Assembly: GCA_029339195.1 (NCBI GenBank)
Contig: JAPTJF010000037.1
Span: 62,001 to 126,000 of the forward strand
From: Micractinium sp. NFX-FRZ
Taxonomy: Eukaryota; Chlorophyta; Trebouxiophyceae; Chlorellales; Chlorellaceae
Reading direction: 5' to 3'
Length of the DNA stretch: 64,000 nt
Shown here: in pieces, positions 36,472 to 48,345 of the stretch
Layout: every line of letters begins with the position of its first letter
How positions within the stretch are numbered: the first letter of the stretch is position 1
The notes under the pieces: model-generated
What the model saw: the letters and a program-made list of their open reading frames with translations, nothing else
Databases searched by the model: none
Told to the model about the DNA's origin: nothing
Made by a program: the position numbers and the translations under genes

Positions 36472-39364
36472 ATGGGTGTCGCCAGCCGCGGCCCCTCGAT
36501 ATGGAAGCTGGCGGTGTGGTCCATAGCAGGCATCTCTGCCCTGCTGCTGGTGGCCAGCAGCGACAGCCTGGCGTATGTGCAGCGCCGCATGCTGCTTGCC
36601 GCACCCGCCAGCGGGCTGGGCGCCCAGCCGGGGCGTACCGGCAGCCAGGAAGCGACGCAGCCGCTGGTGGGCCGCGTGGGCGGCAAGCTCATCCAGCTGC
36701 CGCTGCCCACCAGCAGCTCTGCAACCTACAGCTCAGCATTCAAGCGTTGCCGACCACCAGCAGAGGGCGCGCCGCCGCTGGCAGCGCTCAAGCGGGCGGG
36801 TGCCTGGGCAGGCTCTGACCCGTCGCGTGGCGGCAACACGACCGTGGTGACCACCCTGCACGTGGACAGGTGAATGGTTGATGCTGAGCTGCTGTTGGGT
36901 TGTCAGAATTGTGCACACGGCTGCTGCTGCTGAGACCATGCACACGCGCAGCAGATCTTCTGTACAACATGCAAATGCCCGCATGTGTGGTTGCCAGAAA
37001 TACGGCAGGTGTTGCCTGCAAGTCAGCTTCGCACTCTCTTTTGCTCAGCAACACCTGGCCTTGCCCCTACCCACCCAACCACACAGGCTGCCGCTGCTGG
37101 AGGCGCACTGCGCGGTGTGGCCGCACACCATCGTGGCAGCAATCTATGCCCCGCTGTCCGCGGCACGCCGGGTGGTGTGCCTGTCTGAGGCAGACGGCCC
37201 TGAGCAGCTGCAGATGAGCAGCTCGTCTGTGCTCTCCTGGCTGGGGCTGGGTGCAGGGGACTGCCCACATGCCGGGTGGTCGGTGGAGCGGCTGAAGCGG
37301 CGGGTGCGGGAGGTGCAGAAGCGGGCGCAGAAGACAGGTGCGGCGGGGGGCGGGGGCCCCGACGGTGTGCGGGGAGGGTGTGGCCGGTCAAGGGGGTGGG
37401 CAGGCAGGCGTTACCCACTGCTCGCTGTTTGCACACCTCGCATGTGCTGACTTAGTCGGTGGTCTTCAATGGTGCAAGTTGCTGCACGCTTGGGGTCAGT
37501 GGACTCATCTGCGCCTCATGCTCAGCCCCCTTCACCTGAACTGTGCTTGCACTGTGCCCCTCCGGCAGGCCAGTGCAACCTGCAAGTGGAGCTGTGGACG
37601 GAGCGGGTGTCGGAGGAGCAGGGCGCGGCGGTGGGGCTGCTGCCGCAGGCAGCGCTGCAGAACCGCGCGCTGCTGGCGCTCAAGCCGCAGGTGGGGGCCC
37701 CCGGGAGCGCACACCTGCTGCAGCACGCTTGGTCGCAATGTGTGCTGCGTGTGGTGCCTGTTTGCTCGTCACATTGTGCCCCCTGCACCCCATGCCGGTG
37801 GGCAAGCTGTGCTCACCTTGAGCACCACCTGTGCACTTCTCCTTGACCTGCAGGAGGCAGCTGAGCACCACGCCGTGTTGCTGCTGGACTCTGACGTTGT
37901 ATCTGTGGACATCTGGCAGCTGGTGAACTGGCCCACCCGGTGGGAGCGTGCTCAGCGGGAGATGAGCGCCGGCGCCGCGCTGGTGCTGCCCGCGTTCCAG
38001 CTGACGCCGGCGGGCGTGGCGGCGGCCACCAAGCGCGGCGAGGCGGCGGAGCTGGCGGCCATGCGGGCGGTGCTCAAGGTGGTGACCGCAGGTGAGTCAC
38101 GTGTGATGAACACAGCACTCGGTGGAGGGGTGGCGAGCGTGGCACTGCAGGGCGGATGGTGAAGCTGCCTGGCTGGGAGCTCAGACTGCCGCCTGCCACA
38201 CTGGATGTCTGCCGCTGCTCGTTGCTCTGCCAGCCTGCCAGTATGCCCACCGGCGTCTTGATGTGCTTGCTTCTTCTGCCTGCCTGACGTGCCGTTTCTC
38301 TTTCTGCTGCCCATCTGCCCCATCCTCGGCTGCAGAGGCGGGCAAGTTTCCGCTGAAGGAATTGTACAAGGAGGGCCGGGCGGGGGTGTATGCCGACCAC
38401 GGCTTTGTCAGCAGCCAGGCGGCAGCGCTGCCGGCGCTGTGGTTTGAGGCAGGTGAGAGGCGCATGAGCGCAGCCAAACACGCGAGTGCTTTCTTGTCTG
38501 TGGTGCGCTTGCTTGTCGTACCGGCAGCCCGGCCTGCCCCTGATCTTACGCTTGCCCATCCTTGTGTGCACAGCAAGTGCCGGCCATCGTCCTGCCCCTT
38601 CACCATTCCTTTTCCGGCAACGCACTGTCCTGTTCCCCACCAGCGCTCATCTCCTCTCTCCCTCCCTGCTGCCTGCAGGCGACATGCACGGCACCGACGA
38701 CGACGGGTATCCGGTGCCTCCGCAGCCCGGGTTTGCGCCCTTTGCCATGATGCTGCAGCGGCACGTGCCCTGGGCGGACGAGCGCCTGCGCGGCAGCTAC
38801 TACCAGCGCGCCTGGCAGGCCATGGCGGTGCGGGCGTCGGGCATGCAGCACGTGGTGCAGCCCAACGCGTTTGCCATGCAGCTGCCGCACGATGCGGGGT
38901 ATGGGCGGGGAGAGGCCGCTCTGCGCGTCTTCCTTCAGGTGGGTGGGGCGGGTGGGGACGCTGCCTGTGTGTTTGAGATGGGAGGATGTGCGCGCCCGAG
39001 TGCATGTGTGGGTTGTGGGCATGTGTGGGTTGTGGGTGGGGCATGCGTGGCTGCATTGTAGTGCGATTGTGTGTGCGGCTCTGCGAGGGGTGTATGAGGG
39101 CGGCCCTCAGTGACAGCTCAGTGCATCGTTACCCAGGGTGTTGGTCAGCCTCGCTCCGGCTGGCCTTGCAAGCGCCAGTTCTGACATGCCCTCTGTCCGT
39201 GCCGCTGCCTGCGCTGATGTGTGCAGATGGAGCCCGTGTTCCGGCAGCTGGTTGAGGAGGTGGGGCGTGGCGAGTACGTGCCTGTCACCTCGTTTGGGGA
39301 GCAGTGCGAGCTGCAGCAGCCGGGCAAGCAGGCAGATGTGGGGGAGACGGCGGCGGACAAGTGA
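36472..39364 (+). CDS. GT49 family glycosyltransferase (LARGE / B4GAT1-like), type II membrane protein
   Basis: Seven exons: 36472-36869, 37087-37337, 37569-37690, 37854-38091, 38336-38452, 38679-38938, 39227-39364, giving 507 residues. A single N-terminal membrane anchor (LAVWSIAGISALLLVAS, about 13-29) after a short cytosolic tail indicates a Golgi type II enzyme. The catalytic core shows AEHHAVLLLDSDVVSVDIWQ, with a DxD motif at about 269-271. ALVLPAFQL follows, then a region matching the GT49 pattern of acceptor-side residues (GFAPFAMMLQRHVPWADERL) and VVQPNAFAMQLPHD near the end. Known GT49 enzymes add glucuronic acid or xylose-glucuronate units to glycans; the algal acceptor is unknown. 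Every junction is GT-AG and the frame closes on TGA. The ATG lies just before the anchor. Confidence 0.82.
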
Positions 39365-39751
39365 TTGCGCACCCCCCCCCCACTCTTTGTTTCATGCCGT
39401 GCCCTATGCTGTTTGTCGACGTGCGTCCCTTCTCTCTGCGCTGTGCTTACTCCCCCTATGACCCGATGATACTATATACTTACTGACGTACATCCTTTCC
39501 TCCTGAACTTAGCTCTGTGATCTCTTCCGATGTTAGATAAGAACAGTGAGCTGTGGGGCACGTGCAGCAGGCGGCGCAGGTCCCGCCCGCCATGTCGCCC
39601 CGCCCGCCGCGGTGCATGCTGACCTTGTGCAGCTCGCGATCGCGGTTCTATGCCACGCTGCGTGTATAAAATCGCATTACTCGCGTTTCAAGCGCTTACA
39701 AGCAGCTGCCGCTTCTCTATGCCGCCGGCGCCTTGAGCGAAACCAAGCGCG
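39365..39751. other. Intergenic: GT49 3' region and CWF19L1 promoter
   Basis: Pyrimidine-rich 3' flank of the GT49 gene, then the short upstream region of CWF19L1. A TATAAAA word lies near its right end. No TGTAA was found for the GT49 gene here. Confidence 0.55.
39665..39671 (+). promoter_or_regulatory. TATA-like box of CWF19L1
   Basis: TATAAAA ends 80 nt before the ATG at 39752, in the right orientation and in a locally AT-richer stretch. This is compatible with a core promoter and a 5' UTR of about 50 nt. It is a single motif without experimental support. Confidence 0.4.
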
Positions 39752-42700
39752 ATGGTGAAAGTGCTGTTTGCGGGCAATGTCGGTGGGCGGGTGGAGGCTC
39801 TCTTCAAGCGGGTGGGCACCGTGAACGCAAGCAACGGTCCTTTCGACCTCCTTCTCTGCACCGGCGGCTTCTTCGCGCCCACAGGCACGTCGCGTGGAAA
39901 CCCTCGCAGGATCACAAGCTGTCGCGTCTCCGGAGCGCGCGAACCGCCAGCGTTGCCACGGCCGCCGCCGCTGCCGCCACCTGCCGCCGCTGCTGCCGCC
40001 GCAGCTGCCGCCTGGCAGTCACCGTTCGTGCAGCGCCCTGCCTCTACTGCTGATGCGCAGGTGGGCCAGACGATGCTGACTACACAGGGGAGCTGCTTCC
40101 CTACATCCTGGGGGAGAAGATGGCGCCCATCCCCACCTACTTCATCGGTGGCTGGGGCCACGGCAGCAAGCAGGCGCTCGAGGCGCTGGCAGGTGCCCAC
40201 TCCCCGCTGCCTGCGCCCGCGCCCTGCCAACGTCGCTGTGTACATACCTGCTGCATGCTGGCTCCGGATGTGCTCGTCGGCCGCAGGGAAGCAGGATCAT
40301 CACCTGCGCTATGAGTTGGCGTGTGAGTGGCATGCTGTCCTGCACAGCACTGCCCATCAGCTCCCTGTGCTGCCGCCAGAGACTGCAGCCAGGTAGTACT
40401 TACGTGCAGGCTCCCATGCTGCCTTGGCACCCGACGCCCTGCCCTCCCGCCCGCCCGCCTGCCGTGCAGCCAGCGACAGTAACGTCAAGTATCTGGGGCG
40501 CAGCGGGGTGACGACGGTGGGTGGCCTCTCGGTTGCCTTCCTCGACGGCATGTACAATGCGCCCGCCTTCCGGGCGCCGGAGACAACGGGCGCCGGGGCG
40601 CGCGGGCCAGGGTGCCGGTACTTTGCCGAGAGCGGTGGGTGGCTGGGGCAGGGCAGGGGGCGGGATGGGAAGCTCTGGTGGGCAGGGATGCAGGACGGGG
40701 CCGAGCTGCTGCCCCTGTGGAGACCCCCGCTAGTGCAGGATTGCAGGCAATGCGGCGGTGGCGCACCCTGCGCTGCCAGCCTGCGGGGTGCTCCGCGTGT
40801 GGCGCTCCTGTCATCCAAAATTGCGCCGCACGGTGCGCACGTGTCGGGCGGCTGGCAGCGTGTACCCTTCTGTGTCTATATCCTGCATCGCCTGCTGCTA
40901 CCCCCCCGTTGCAGATGTGGACCGGCTGAAGCTGGGGATTGCCCAGGCGGAGGGGGATGTGGACGTGCTGCTGACGTGCGAGTGGCCGGCGGGGCTGTGC
41001 GACGGGCTGCCGGAGGCCGCCAAGCCGCAGGGGATCAAGCTGGATGGTGAGCAAGCCAAGAGCTTCTTCTGGGTGCAAATAGTTACAGCAGAGGAGAGCA
41101 GGGCAGGGTGGCGGGCTGGGGGTTCAGTGGGGGCTGGGGCTGCTGCAGGCCGCCAGGCTGTTGCGGGCTCAAGCTGCGTGGTGTGAGTGGGCGTACGCCT
41201 CGGCACGGGAGGCAGCAAGTGAGAATGGTTGGCCGCAAGGCTGATGCCTGCCACACCATCCTCTGTGTTCTGCTTCGTGGCGTGCAGGCTCTGGCTTGGG
41301 CGCTGAGGTGGCGCTAGCGGTGCGCCCGCGGTACCACATTGCGGCAGGTGCGGGGCCTGCAGTTGTTGGTGCGTCTTGCGGCAGCGGCAGCAGCACCGCC
41401 ACGCAGCCGTGCAGCAGTGGGGCGCAGCCAGCGCAGCAGTGCAGCACGCCTGCCCTGTGCTTGGCGTCAATTCTGGGCCATGCCTGCTGCGTGCCTGCAG
41501 GCAAGCGCACCTTCTACGCGCGCACCCCCTACCTCAACGCTGACCTGGGCGCCGGCGGCCACGTCACGCGCTTCATTGCCCTGGCCGAGGTGAGAGCAGG
41601 GACGGGGGGAGGTGGTTGGGCTTGGGTTGCCATCCTGCAGAGGCAGCAGGTGGGCATCAAGCAGAGGTGCCGCAAGGCAGGCGTTGCCAAGGCGAGAGCA
41701 AGGAGGGGCAGCGCAGAGCGCTGCAGCTGTGAGCCTGCGTTGCAAGCCAGCACCCAGCTTCCCTGTGCCCCCTGGCTCCCAGCCTGGCCGCCCGCCTGCC
41801 TGCCTGCCCGCCCTCCCGCCGCCGCAGGTGGGCAACACCAACAAGCAGAAGTGGCTGCATGCGCTGGGGCTCACGCCCGCCTCGGAAATGACGCCAGAGC
41901 AGGTGAGCAGTACAAGATGGGCAGCTGGCAGGGCTGCACAGCGGGCAAGGCGGGCCAGCCAGCAGCGCTGCACAGCTGGCAAGATGGATTGCTGGCTGGG
42001 GCACCTGCCAGCGGGGTGTGGGAATGTGCAGGGGGCACGCCAGAGGCGCCGGTGGACAGCTGGCAGGGTGCACAGCTGGCAGGGTGCACAGCTGGCAGGG
42101 TGCCCTCCGAGCAGGCCAGTCAGAAATCACGCCCAGCGGCCCTGCAAGCATGCGGAGCGCACAGCGGTGCCGCCACGCCTGCTGCCTCCGCTGCTGCCTC
42201 TCCCGCTGCTTGACCACTTGACCACCGCACCCCCCCGCCCGCCCTGCCTACGAGTGCAGCTCACAGCTGTCCCTGACGGCACAACCACGTGCCCCTACGA
42301 GATTGCCTCCAAGAAGCGGACTGCCCAGGCAGCGGAAGAGGAGGACTCGCGGCTAGGGGTGCAGGACTGGCGGTGGCAGCAGCGCGGCGGCAAGCGGCAG
42401 CAGCGGGAGCGCGCGCCCATCGCGCCGCCCAGCCTAGGTGGGCAGGGGTGTCAGCAGCGGCTGTGCGTCACAGGCTGCTGGCGGCGGCACGTGAACGCTG
42501 CGCTGTCCACGCCACCTGCCTGCCTGCCTGCCTGCCTTCAGCTTCCACTTGCATGGAGATTAAATTTCAACATGAAGAGCATGACCCTGAATATATGATC
42601 TGTAAGCAGCAACCACCCACCCACTTACCCACCCACCTTATCTGCAGGCCGCAAGGACATTGTGAAGGACAAGTCCAAGACCGCCTTTGCCCGCAACGTG

Positions 42701-45700
42701 CCCTTCAGGTGTGCAAACAGTATAACTGCTGGCGGTTGGGTGTTGGGTGCTGAGACGCAGAGCCAGGGCCTTGAGTGGGGACAGCACCCCGGCATACGGC
42801 GAATTTGATTTTACTGTTTGCTTGTACACTGTGAGGCAGCCATGACGTCAGCTGGGGCCATGAGCAGCTGGGCCTGCCACTGCGTCCCTGCTGCATGCCC
42901 GGGACGGCACTGCCGGCTTATGTTTGCACCAATGGCACCAAGACTGGCATACAACATGTCGTCGCACCCCGCTGCTGCTGCTGCCCCCCTGCAGGGCGAC
43001 TGAGGACGACATTGTGGACTTCTTCAGCCAGTGCGGCACCGTGGTGGATGTGGTGCGGCGCAACAACGCCGAGGGTGGGTGGGCGGGCAGGTGGTGTATT
43101 GACCGACATGGCAGGAACCCACACTGCCCCTCCGTGAGCAGGAAGACCGCTTCCCACGGCCAACCAGGCAGGGTGGGCGGGCGAGCAGGCGGAATGGTGA
43201 GATGCATGGGACGCAGATGGGCTGGTTCGTGGCAGGGAGGGAGGGAGGAAGGGTGGGCCTGCGTGCACCGGCTAGCTAACCTGGATGCTGTCTCCTTTGC
43301 CGCCGCCGCCTCCACCCCCCGCAGGCAAGCTCAACTCCTTCTGCCACGTGCAGTTTGACACAGTGGAGGCGATGGAGCGCGCCTGCCAGCTCACCGGATC
43401 ACGTGAGTGGGGCCCACAGCGGCGCACTTTGTTGACCGGGCTGCTGCGCTGCCCTAATGTCGATGTGCTGCATCGTTGTCGGAGTTTGCTGGCTGGTTTT
43501 GACCGAGCTGCGGCCTGCGCCTGGCTGTCACGTGCAGTGTGCCGCTGGGCGTGCATGCTCACCGAGCAGCGCGGCAGCAGGGACGGGTGTTTGTGCTCAG
43601 CCACCCCGCATTGCCACCAGCCGCACCCCATCCCCATCCCCACCCCCCTGCAGAGCTGCTGGGCCGCACGCTGCACATTGACGCGTCCACCAGCGCGGCG
43701 GCGGGGGCGGCACGCGTCGCCAAGCCCGTGGAGGGCTGCTGGTTCTGCCTCAGCAACCCCAACGCCGACGTCGAGCTCGTGGCCTCCGTGGGTGAGCGCT
43801 GTGTTGTTTTGAACATGTCAATGGCGGGGGCGGGATGGGAGGCACGGCCACCTTTGCTTGCCTTTCCTGCAGTTTCAGTTGTGGCGGACTACTGGCATCA
43901 GGGTTGAAGGGGTGAGTGGGAGCGGGGTGTGTGAGCTCAACCCCGCCCTGCCCTGGCTGCACCGTCTTACTACACTACAACCCTCCTCCCCCTTAAGCCC
44001 TGACTCTCTGCCGCTCTCGTGCCCTCTCTTATCACCACGCCCAGGCGAGGAGTGCTACGTTGCCCTGGACAAGGGCGCCATCACGGATGAGCACGTGCTT
44101 GTGCTGCCAGTGGAGCACTTCCCGTCCTACCTGGCAGCGCCCGCCAGCGCGACGGAGGAGATGCAGCGGTGTGTAGGGAGGGGTGGGATGCAGTGATGGG
44201 GGTGGCTGCGAGTGGGATGCAGCGAGGTGGGGGCGGTGGGGAGGGAGATGCAGCGAGGTGGGGGTGCCGGGGAGGGAGATGCAGCGAGGTGGGGGCGGTG
44301 GGGAGGGAGATGCAGCGAGGTGGGGGTGCCGGGGAGGGAGATGCAGCGAGGGGGGGGCGGTGGGGAGGGAGATGCAGCGAGGTGGGGGCGGTGGGGAGGG
44401 AGATGCAGCGAGGTGGGGGCGGTGGGGAGGGAGATGCAGCGAGGTGGGGGCGGTGGGAAGGGAGATGCAGCGAGGTGGGGGTGGTGGGAAGGGAGCTGCA
44501 GTGGTGGGGGTGGCGGGAAGGGAGATGCAGCGAGGTGGGGGTGCCGGGGAGGGAGCTGCAGTGGTGGGGGTGCCGGGGAGGGAGATGCAGCGAGGTGGGG
44601 GCGGTGGGAAGGGATGCGGTGAGATGGGGGTGTGGCTGCGGGAAGGGAGATGCAGTGATGTGGGTGGCGGGAAGGGAGATGCAGTGGTGGGGGTGGCGGG
44701 AAGGGAAATGCAGCGGTGGTGAGAGTCAAGGAGTGAGAGTCATATGCGTTGGTGGTTGGTGAGGCGGGCGTGCGGGCACGGGGTGGGCACATGGGCAGGG
44801 TGGGCACATGGTGCTTGGTGAGGAGCAAGGTTGCTGTTTCAGCCCAAGATCTGGTTCTGGCAGGCAGACCTGCCCGCTGGGGTGCGCAGCATGGTTGCGC
44901 CCGCCACCCCTGCCGCTGCCCAAGTGACCCACTTCCCACCCCTGGCGCTCCACCGTTTCTGCCCCGCCCCGCCCCCACTCGCCCGCAGATACCTCTCAGC
45001 GCTGCGCAGCTGCTTTGCGGCTTCCGGCAAGGAGCTGGTGGGTTTTGAGCGGTACATGAAGCTGCGGAAGAGCGGCGGCAACCATTGCCACATCAACGCC
45101 ATCGCGGTGCCAGGTGGGCGGGGGCTTGGTGGGTGTGCCGGGCTGCAGCGCGGCGGTGCGTATGTGCTGATTCTGCCCGCCTCCCGCCTTCCGCCCTCCC
45201 ACCCCGCTCACCCTGCAGCCGCTGCGGCCAAGCAGGCGCAAGAGACATTTGAGCGGGGGGCCGAGCGGCACGGCTTCACGCTCACGCATCTGCCCAAGGC
45301 GGTGGGGGATGCGGCAGCCAAGGAGCAGCTGAAAACCGCAGGTGAGAGGGGTGGGACGGTTGTGTGGAGGGGCGGTCCTATGCATGAGGCATGGTGTGGG
45401 AGAAGAGCAAGTGCGCAGTGCAGGTGAATGGGATCAGCAGGGCCAGGCGGCATTGCTGGGAAGGGTGGGGGCACACCGGCGGGGGATGCAGCGGCCGAAG
45501 AACGGAATGCGGGGCAGTGGTAGTTGGTGATAAGACAGGCAGGGAAGGGGCAGTGTAGGAGCAGTGTAGGGCAGGCCCGCGGTGGCCTGGTGCTGCGCCA
45601 CCGTCATGCCAGTCCACCCTACCTTGGTCAGCCTGTGAGGCCTTGAGGGCTTACCGACGTCCCTCCCACTTCTCACCCCCGCCCCCTGCCCCCTGCTCCA

Positions 45701-46145
45701 CTGCCCTGCAGTGGGCGAGGGCGAGTACTTTGTTGCGCTGCTGCCCGACGGCTCGCGCCTGGTGCACCAGATTGCCTATGGCGAGCGCTTCCCGCTCAAC
45801 TACGGGCGGGAGGTGCTGGCGGAGCTGGCGGGGGTGCCGCACAGGTGGGCTGACTGGGTGACAGGGTGTATCTTCTTGTAACCTTTGAAGGTGGGCTGGG
45901 TGGGGCGTTTTGCATGGGTGACGTGCGCGAGTGTTGAGGCTGGCAAGGGTGCCGCACAGGTGGTCCCGCCACCTTCCGCCTCCCGCCCCTCACCTGCTAT
46001 CTGCTCTGCCCACCCGCCAACCCCGGTGGCCACCTGCCCGATGTGCAGGGCCGACTGGAAGGCCTGCTCGGCCAGCAAGGCGGAGGAGGAGGCGCGGTGC
46101 GAGAAGTTCAAGGCGGCGTTCCAGCAGTACGACATCATGCAGTGA
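39752..46145 (+). CDS. CWF19L1: CWF19-like protein 1 homologue (lariat/spliceosome-associated) with an internal RRM
   Basis: Seventeen exons: 39752-39884 (or 39893), 40061 (or 40070)-40192, 40470-40634, 40915-41046, 41288-41347, 41501-41589, 41828-41902, 42260-42437, 42648-42708, 42995-43074, 43325-43402, 43654-43791, 44045-44168, 44989-45113, 45219-45341, 45712-45844, 46049-46145; about 640 residues. The N-terminal 230 residues are the CWF19 metallophosphoesterase-like domain (MVKVLFAGNVGGR, then GPFDLLLCTGGFF). The metal-binding Asp positions read N and G, so it looks catalytically dead. An RRM lies at about 334-406 (AFARNVPF as RNP2, LNSFCHVQF as RNP1). CwfJ domain 1 follows (GCWFCLSNPN, HIT-like HCHINAI at about 514-519), then CwfJ domain 2 to the stop. 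Family members act with the debranching enzyme on intron lariats. The first intron is ambiguous: either a GC donor at 39885 or a GT at 39894. Confidence 0.88.
44162..44725 (+). repeat. 28-31 bp G-rich minisatellite in CWF19L1 intron 13
   Basis: About 17 units, plus degenerate ones at the left end, with a typical unit of 31 bp containing GGGAGATGCAGCGAGGTGGG. The array starts directly at the exon 13 donor (GAGATGCAGCG then GTGTGT), and each unit keeps a version of that junction. Units vary (GGCGGT or GTGCCG in the spacer). The G-rich strand is the coding strand and could form G-quadruplexes. Confidence 0.93.
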
Positions 46146-46276
46146 GGCAGTACAGGCAGTACTGTGGTACACGTGCCGGCGGCGGTGCAGGCGGGACCGA
46201 CGGCATGCGGTTGCACCCCTTTATGCGCTGCGCTGCTGCCGAGCCTCCCAAGTTGAAAGTCAGTGCTGCTCGTCGA

Positions 46277-46281
46277 TGTAA
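46277..46281 (+). terminator. Poly(A) signal TGTAA of CWF19L1
   Basis: TGTAA lies 132 nt after the stop codon at 46145. In green algae TGTAA is the usual poly(A) signal. It lies only about 30 bp from the opposing TGTAA of the convergent gene. Confidence 0.6.
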
Positions 46282-46311
46282 CTTGATCTGCGCTCAGCCG
46301 CTGGCTGTGAC

Positions 46312-46316
46312 TTACA
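46312..46316 (-). terminator. Poly(A) signal TGTAA of the hydrophilic protein gene
   Basis: TGTAA on the minus strand, about 250 nt after the stop at 46569. It supports the existence and direction of that gene model. Confidence 0.5.
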
Positions 46317-46568
46317 TGTGCACAGGTGGGCAGGAAAAGAGAGGTGTGGATTTGCCGTCACGAGGAGAGATAGGTTGCGCGACTATTCATACATGCATAT
46401 ACGCCTGCCGCTTTCTTTTCCATGCTGTGCATGCTTTGGGATGCGGGGCTGTGCAGTGCTGTCCTGTTCTGGTGCTGGTATGCTCTGGTGGGTGGAGGTG
46501 GCAGCAGGCGTGGAAGGCAGAAGTTTGGCTGGCCCGCCAGCGAGAAGCCTGCTCAAGGCGTATCTCCC

Positions 46569-48345
46569 TCACGTGTGCTTGTCCTCCGCCTTCTTTCCCC
46601 CCGCCGTCTTGCCCTCCGCAACCTGAACAAGCAGGGCTACAAGTGTTAGATAAATAACCTGAGCCCGGGTGCATGGGCTGACCTAGCAGATTGACTGGTC
46701 CCGCAGCCAAGGTGCCAAACAAAGTGTCCTGGCTGGCACACCAAGCTTTGGCCATGCTGTCCCTGCTAACCCCCTGCCGTTGACCAAAGCTCGCCGACCA
46801 GAAGCAGGAAGCAGTGGAGGCGGCGGCACCCACCTGCTTGGCATACTCCTGAGCGTGCTGCACCTTGCCCACGTGCTCCTGCCAGGAACAAGCAGATGGA
46901 CGTAGGCAGCGTGCAGTGAGCAGGGGAGCACTGCATCGCATCTTGCTGAAAATGCACATGAATTGTGCCTGTTTGACCTTCTGCCAATCAATGCAAGCCC
47001 TGTCGCCGCCCTTACTGCCTTCCCCTCGTGAACTGCTGATCAGACATGGACCTCACCTGGACAAACGGCAGGGTGGCCACATCCCTGCCCTCGTGGATCG
47101 CGCGAGAGATGGCGGCCTTCTCACCGGTGCTGCATGCAGGGAGGCAATCAGTAACAGGCAGGCAGGGGGATGGGCAGGGGGACGACCTGCTTAGGGGCCC
47201 TGCTGGGCAGGGACAGCAGGCAGGGGCAGTGGAGGGGGGCACACAGGGCAGGGATGGGTGCAAGTGACTGGCCCCGGTGGCGAGCTGTCGCTGCTGGCAG
47301 TGTGCTGCCAGCTGGCACTGCAGAGAGCTACTGCAGCGGCAGTGTTGTGTCAGCTGGCACTGCAGAGAGCTACTGCAGCGGCACCTGATTGGCAGCGCCC
47401 TTTGTGGTGCCCTTGCCCTCATAAATTACCGTCTAGGCTAACCTCAACACCTCACGCTTCTGTATGCCCACCTCAGCTCCCCAACCTCGTGCTTGTGGCC
47501 GCGCTTGTGCTCAGGTGCATTGCGCTGGCTGGGGCTGGGGCTGCGGCCCACGCTGCGCCCCTCCTTCTTCTCTGCTGCTGCCGGCGCATGCTCCTTGGCC
47601 TCCACCTGCTCCACAAAAGGCGGTGAGTTGTGTATCGGCTGGCGAATGCACCGAAAGGCGGTGGTTTGTGCATCAGGTGACAAGGGGAAGGACTCACGGC
47701 GGAGGGCAACGGCATACATCTGCCACAAGCTGACCACAAGCTCAATACAAAAGGTCGATTCACAACCACGTTGTTCCAACGCAAAGTGCCCGCTCAGCTC
47801 CTCCTCAAAGGGTCCCAGCCCATATCACTAGCCCTGCTCCCGCACCTCTTGCCGGTACTCTGCTGCGGCTGCCTGCTGCTGCCTCAGCTCCGGGTGCTGC
47901 TCGGTGAAGTGCACCGTGGCCTCGCCATGAGCCTCTCGGGTAATGGCAGACTTCTCTCCAGAGCTGCTCAAGGGAGGGCAGGAGGGAGGAGGAATGGGCA
48001 CTACAACAGTGTGCTGCACAGAAACGAAAAGGAGAGTAGGGATACACCCTTGGGCGTGGGTTGAGGAAACCAGAAGAGGTCTGGGGCAGTGGGCACAAGA
48101 GGGTTACGCCAGCGTGGAAGGGAGGGTGCGGGCCGCTCACACCGGCGCTCAGCCTGCCTGCTGTGAAACCTGCCTGAGCCCGCCATGCTCTGGGTCAGCG
48201 TGACGCCGGTCAGGATGGGGCTCCGGGGAGTGGCTTGAGGAGCTTGCCTGCAGGCGGCAGGGGATCCAAGGGTGGGGAGCTGAGCGGACACTGGCACGCT
48301 AGCGGCGGCGGCGGCGGCTCGCCCTGCGACACGGGCAGGTGGCAT
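46569..48345 (-). CDS. Small hydrophilic charged protein, function unknown (possible transit peptide)
   Basis: I do not recognise this family. Six exons fit in frame: 48345-48143 (or -48170), 47963-47846, 47605-47472, 47129-47057, 46878-46834, 46622-46569, giving about 199-208 residues. The first exon is Ala/Pro/Arg/Ser-rich and lacks acidic residues, like an organelle transit peptide. The mature part is rich in K, E, H, Q and A and has no hydrophobic core. A short internal repeat is visible: SSGEKSAITREAHGEA and later STGEKAAISRAIHEGRD. The C-terminus is KKAEDKHT. The composition recalls LEA-type stress proteins, but no diagnostic motif proves this. The donor of exon 1 is uncertain (GTGTGA or GTTTCA, both phase 2). 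It converges on CWF19L1, with its TGTAA at 46316-46312. Confidence 0.55.
48030..48073 (-). repeat. Dispersed palindromic element copy 2
   Basis: The same core as at 28061 and 57270, on the minus strand, inside intron 1 of the hydrophilic protein gene (sense orientation). Confidence 0.8.

Larger units (their letters stand above)
46146..46568. other. Convergent 3' interval between CWF19L1 and the hydrophilic protein gene
   Basis: About 420 bp with opposing TGTAA signals at 46277 (plus) and 46316 (minus). No exon is seen. The two transcripts probably end within a few tens of bases of each other. Confidence 0.6.

Noticed and set aside
40288..40321. Possible extra small exon in CWF19L1 between exons 2 and 3
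   Set aside because: Acceptor-like and donor-like ends exist, but including it breaks the phase needed by exon 3, and homologues do not need it.
44127..44978. Repetitive open frames over the minisatellite on both strands
   Set aside because: They arise from a G-rich tandem repeat of near-31-bp units inside a CWF19L1 intron.
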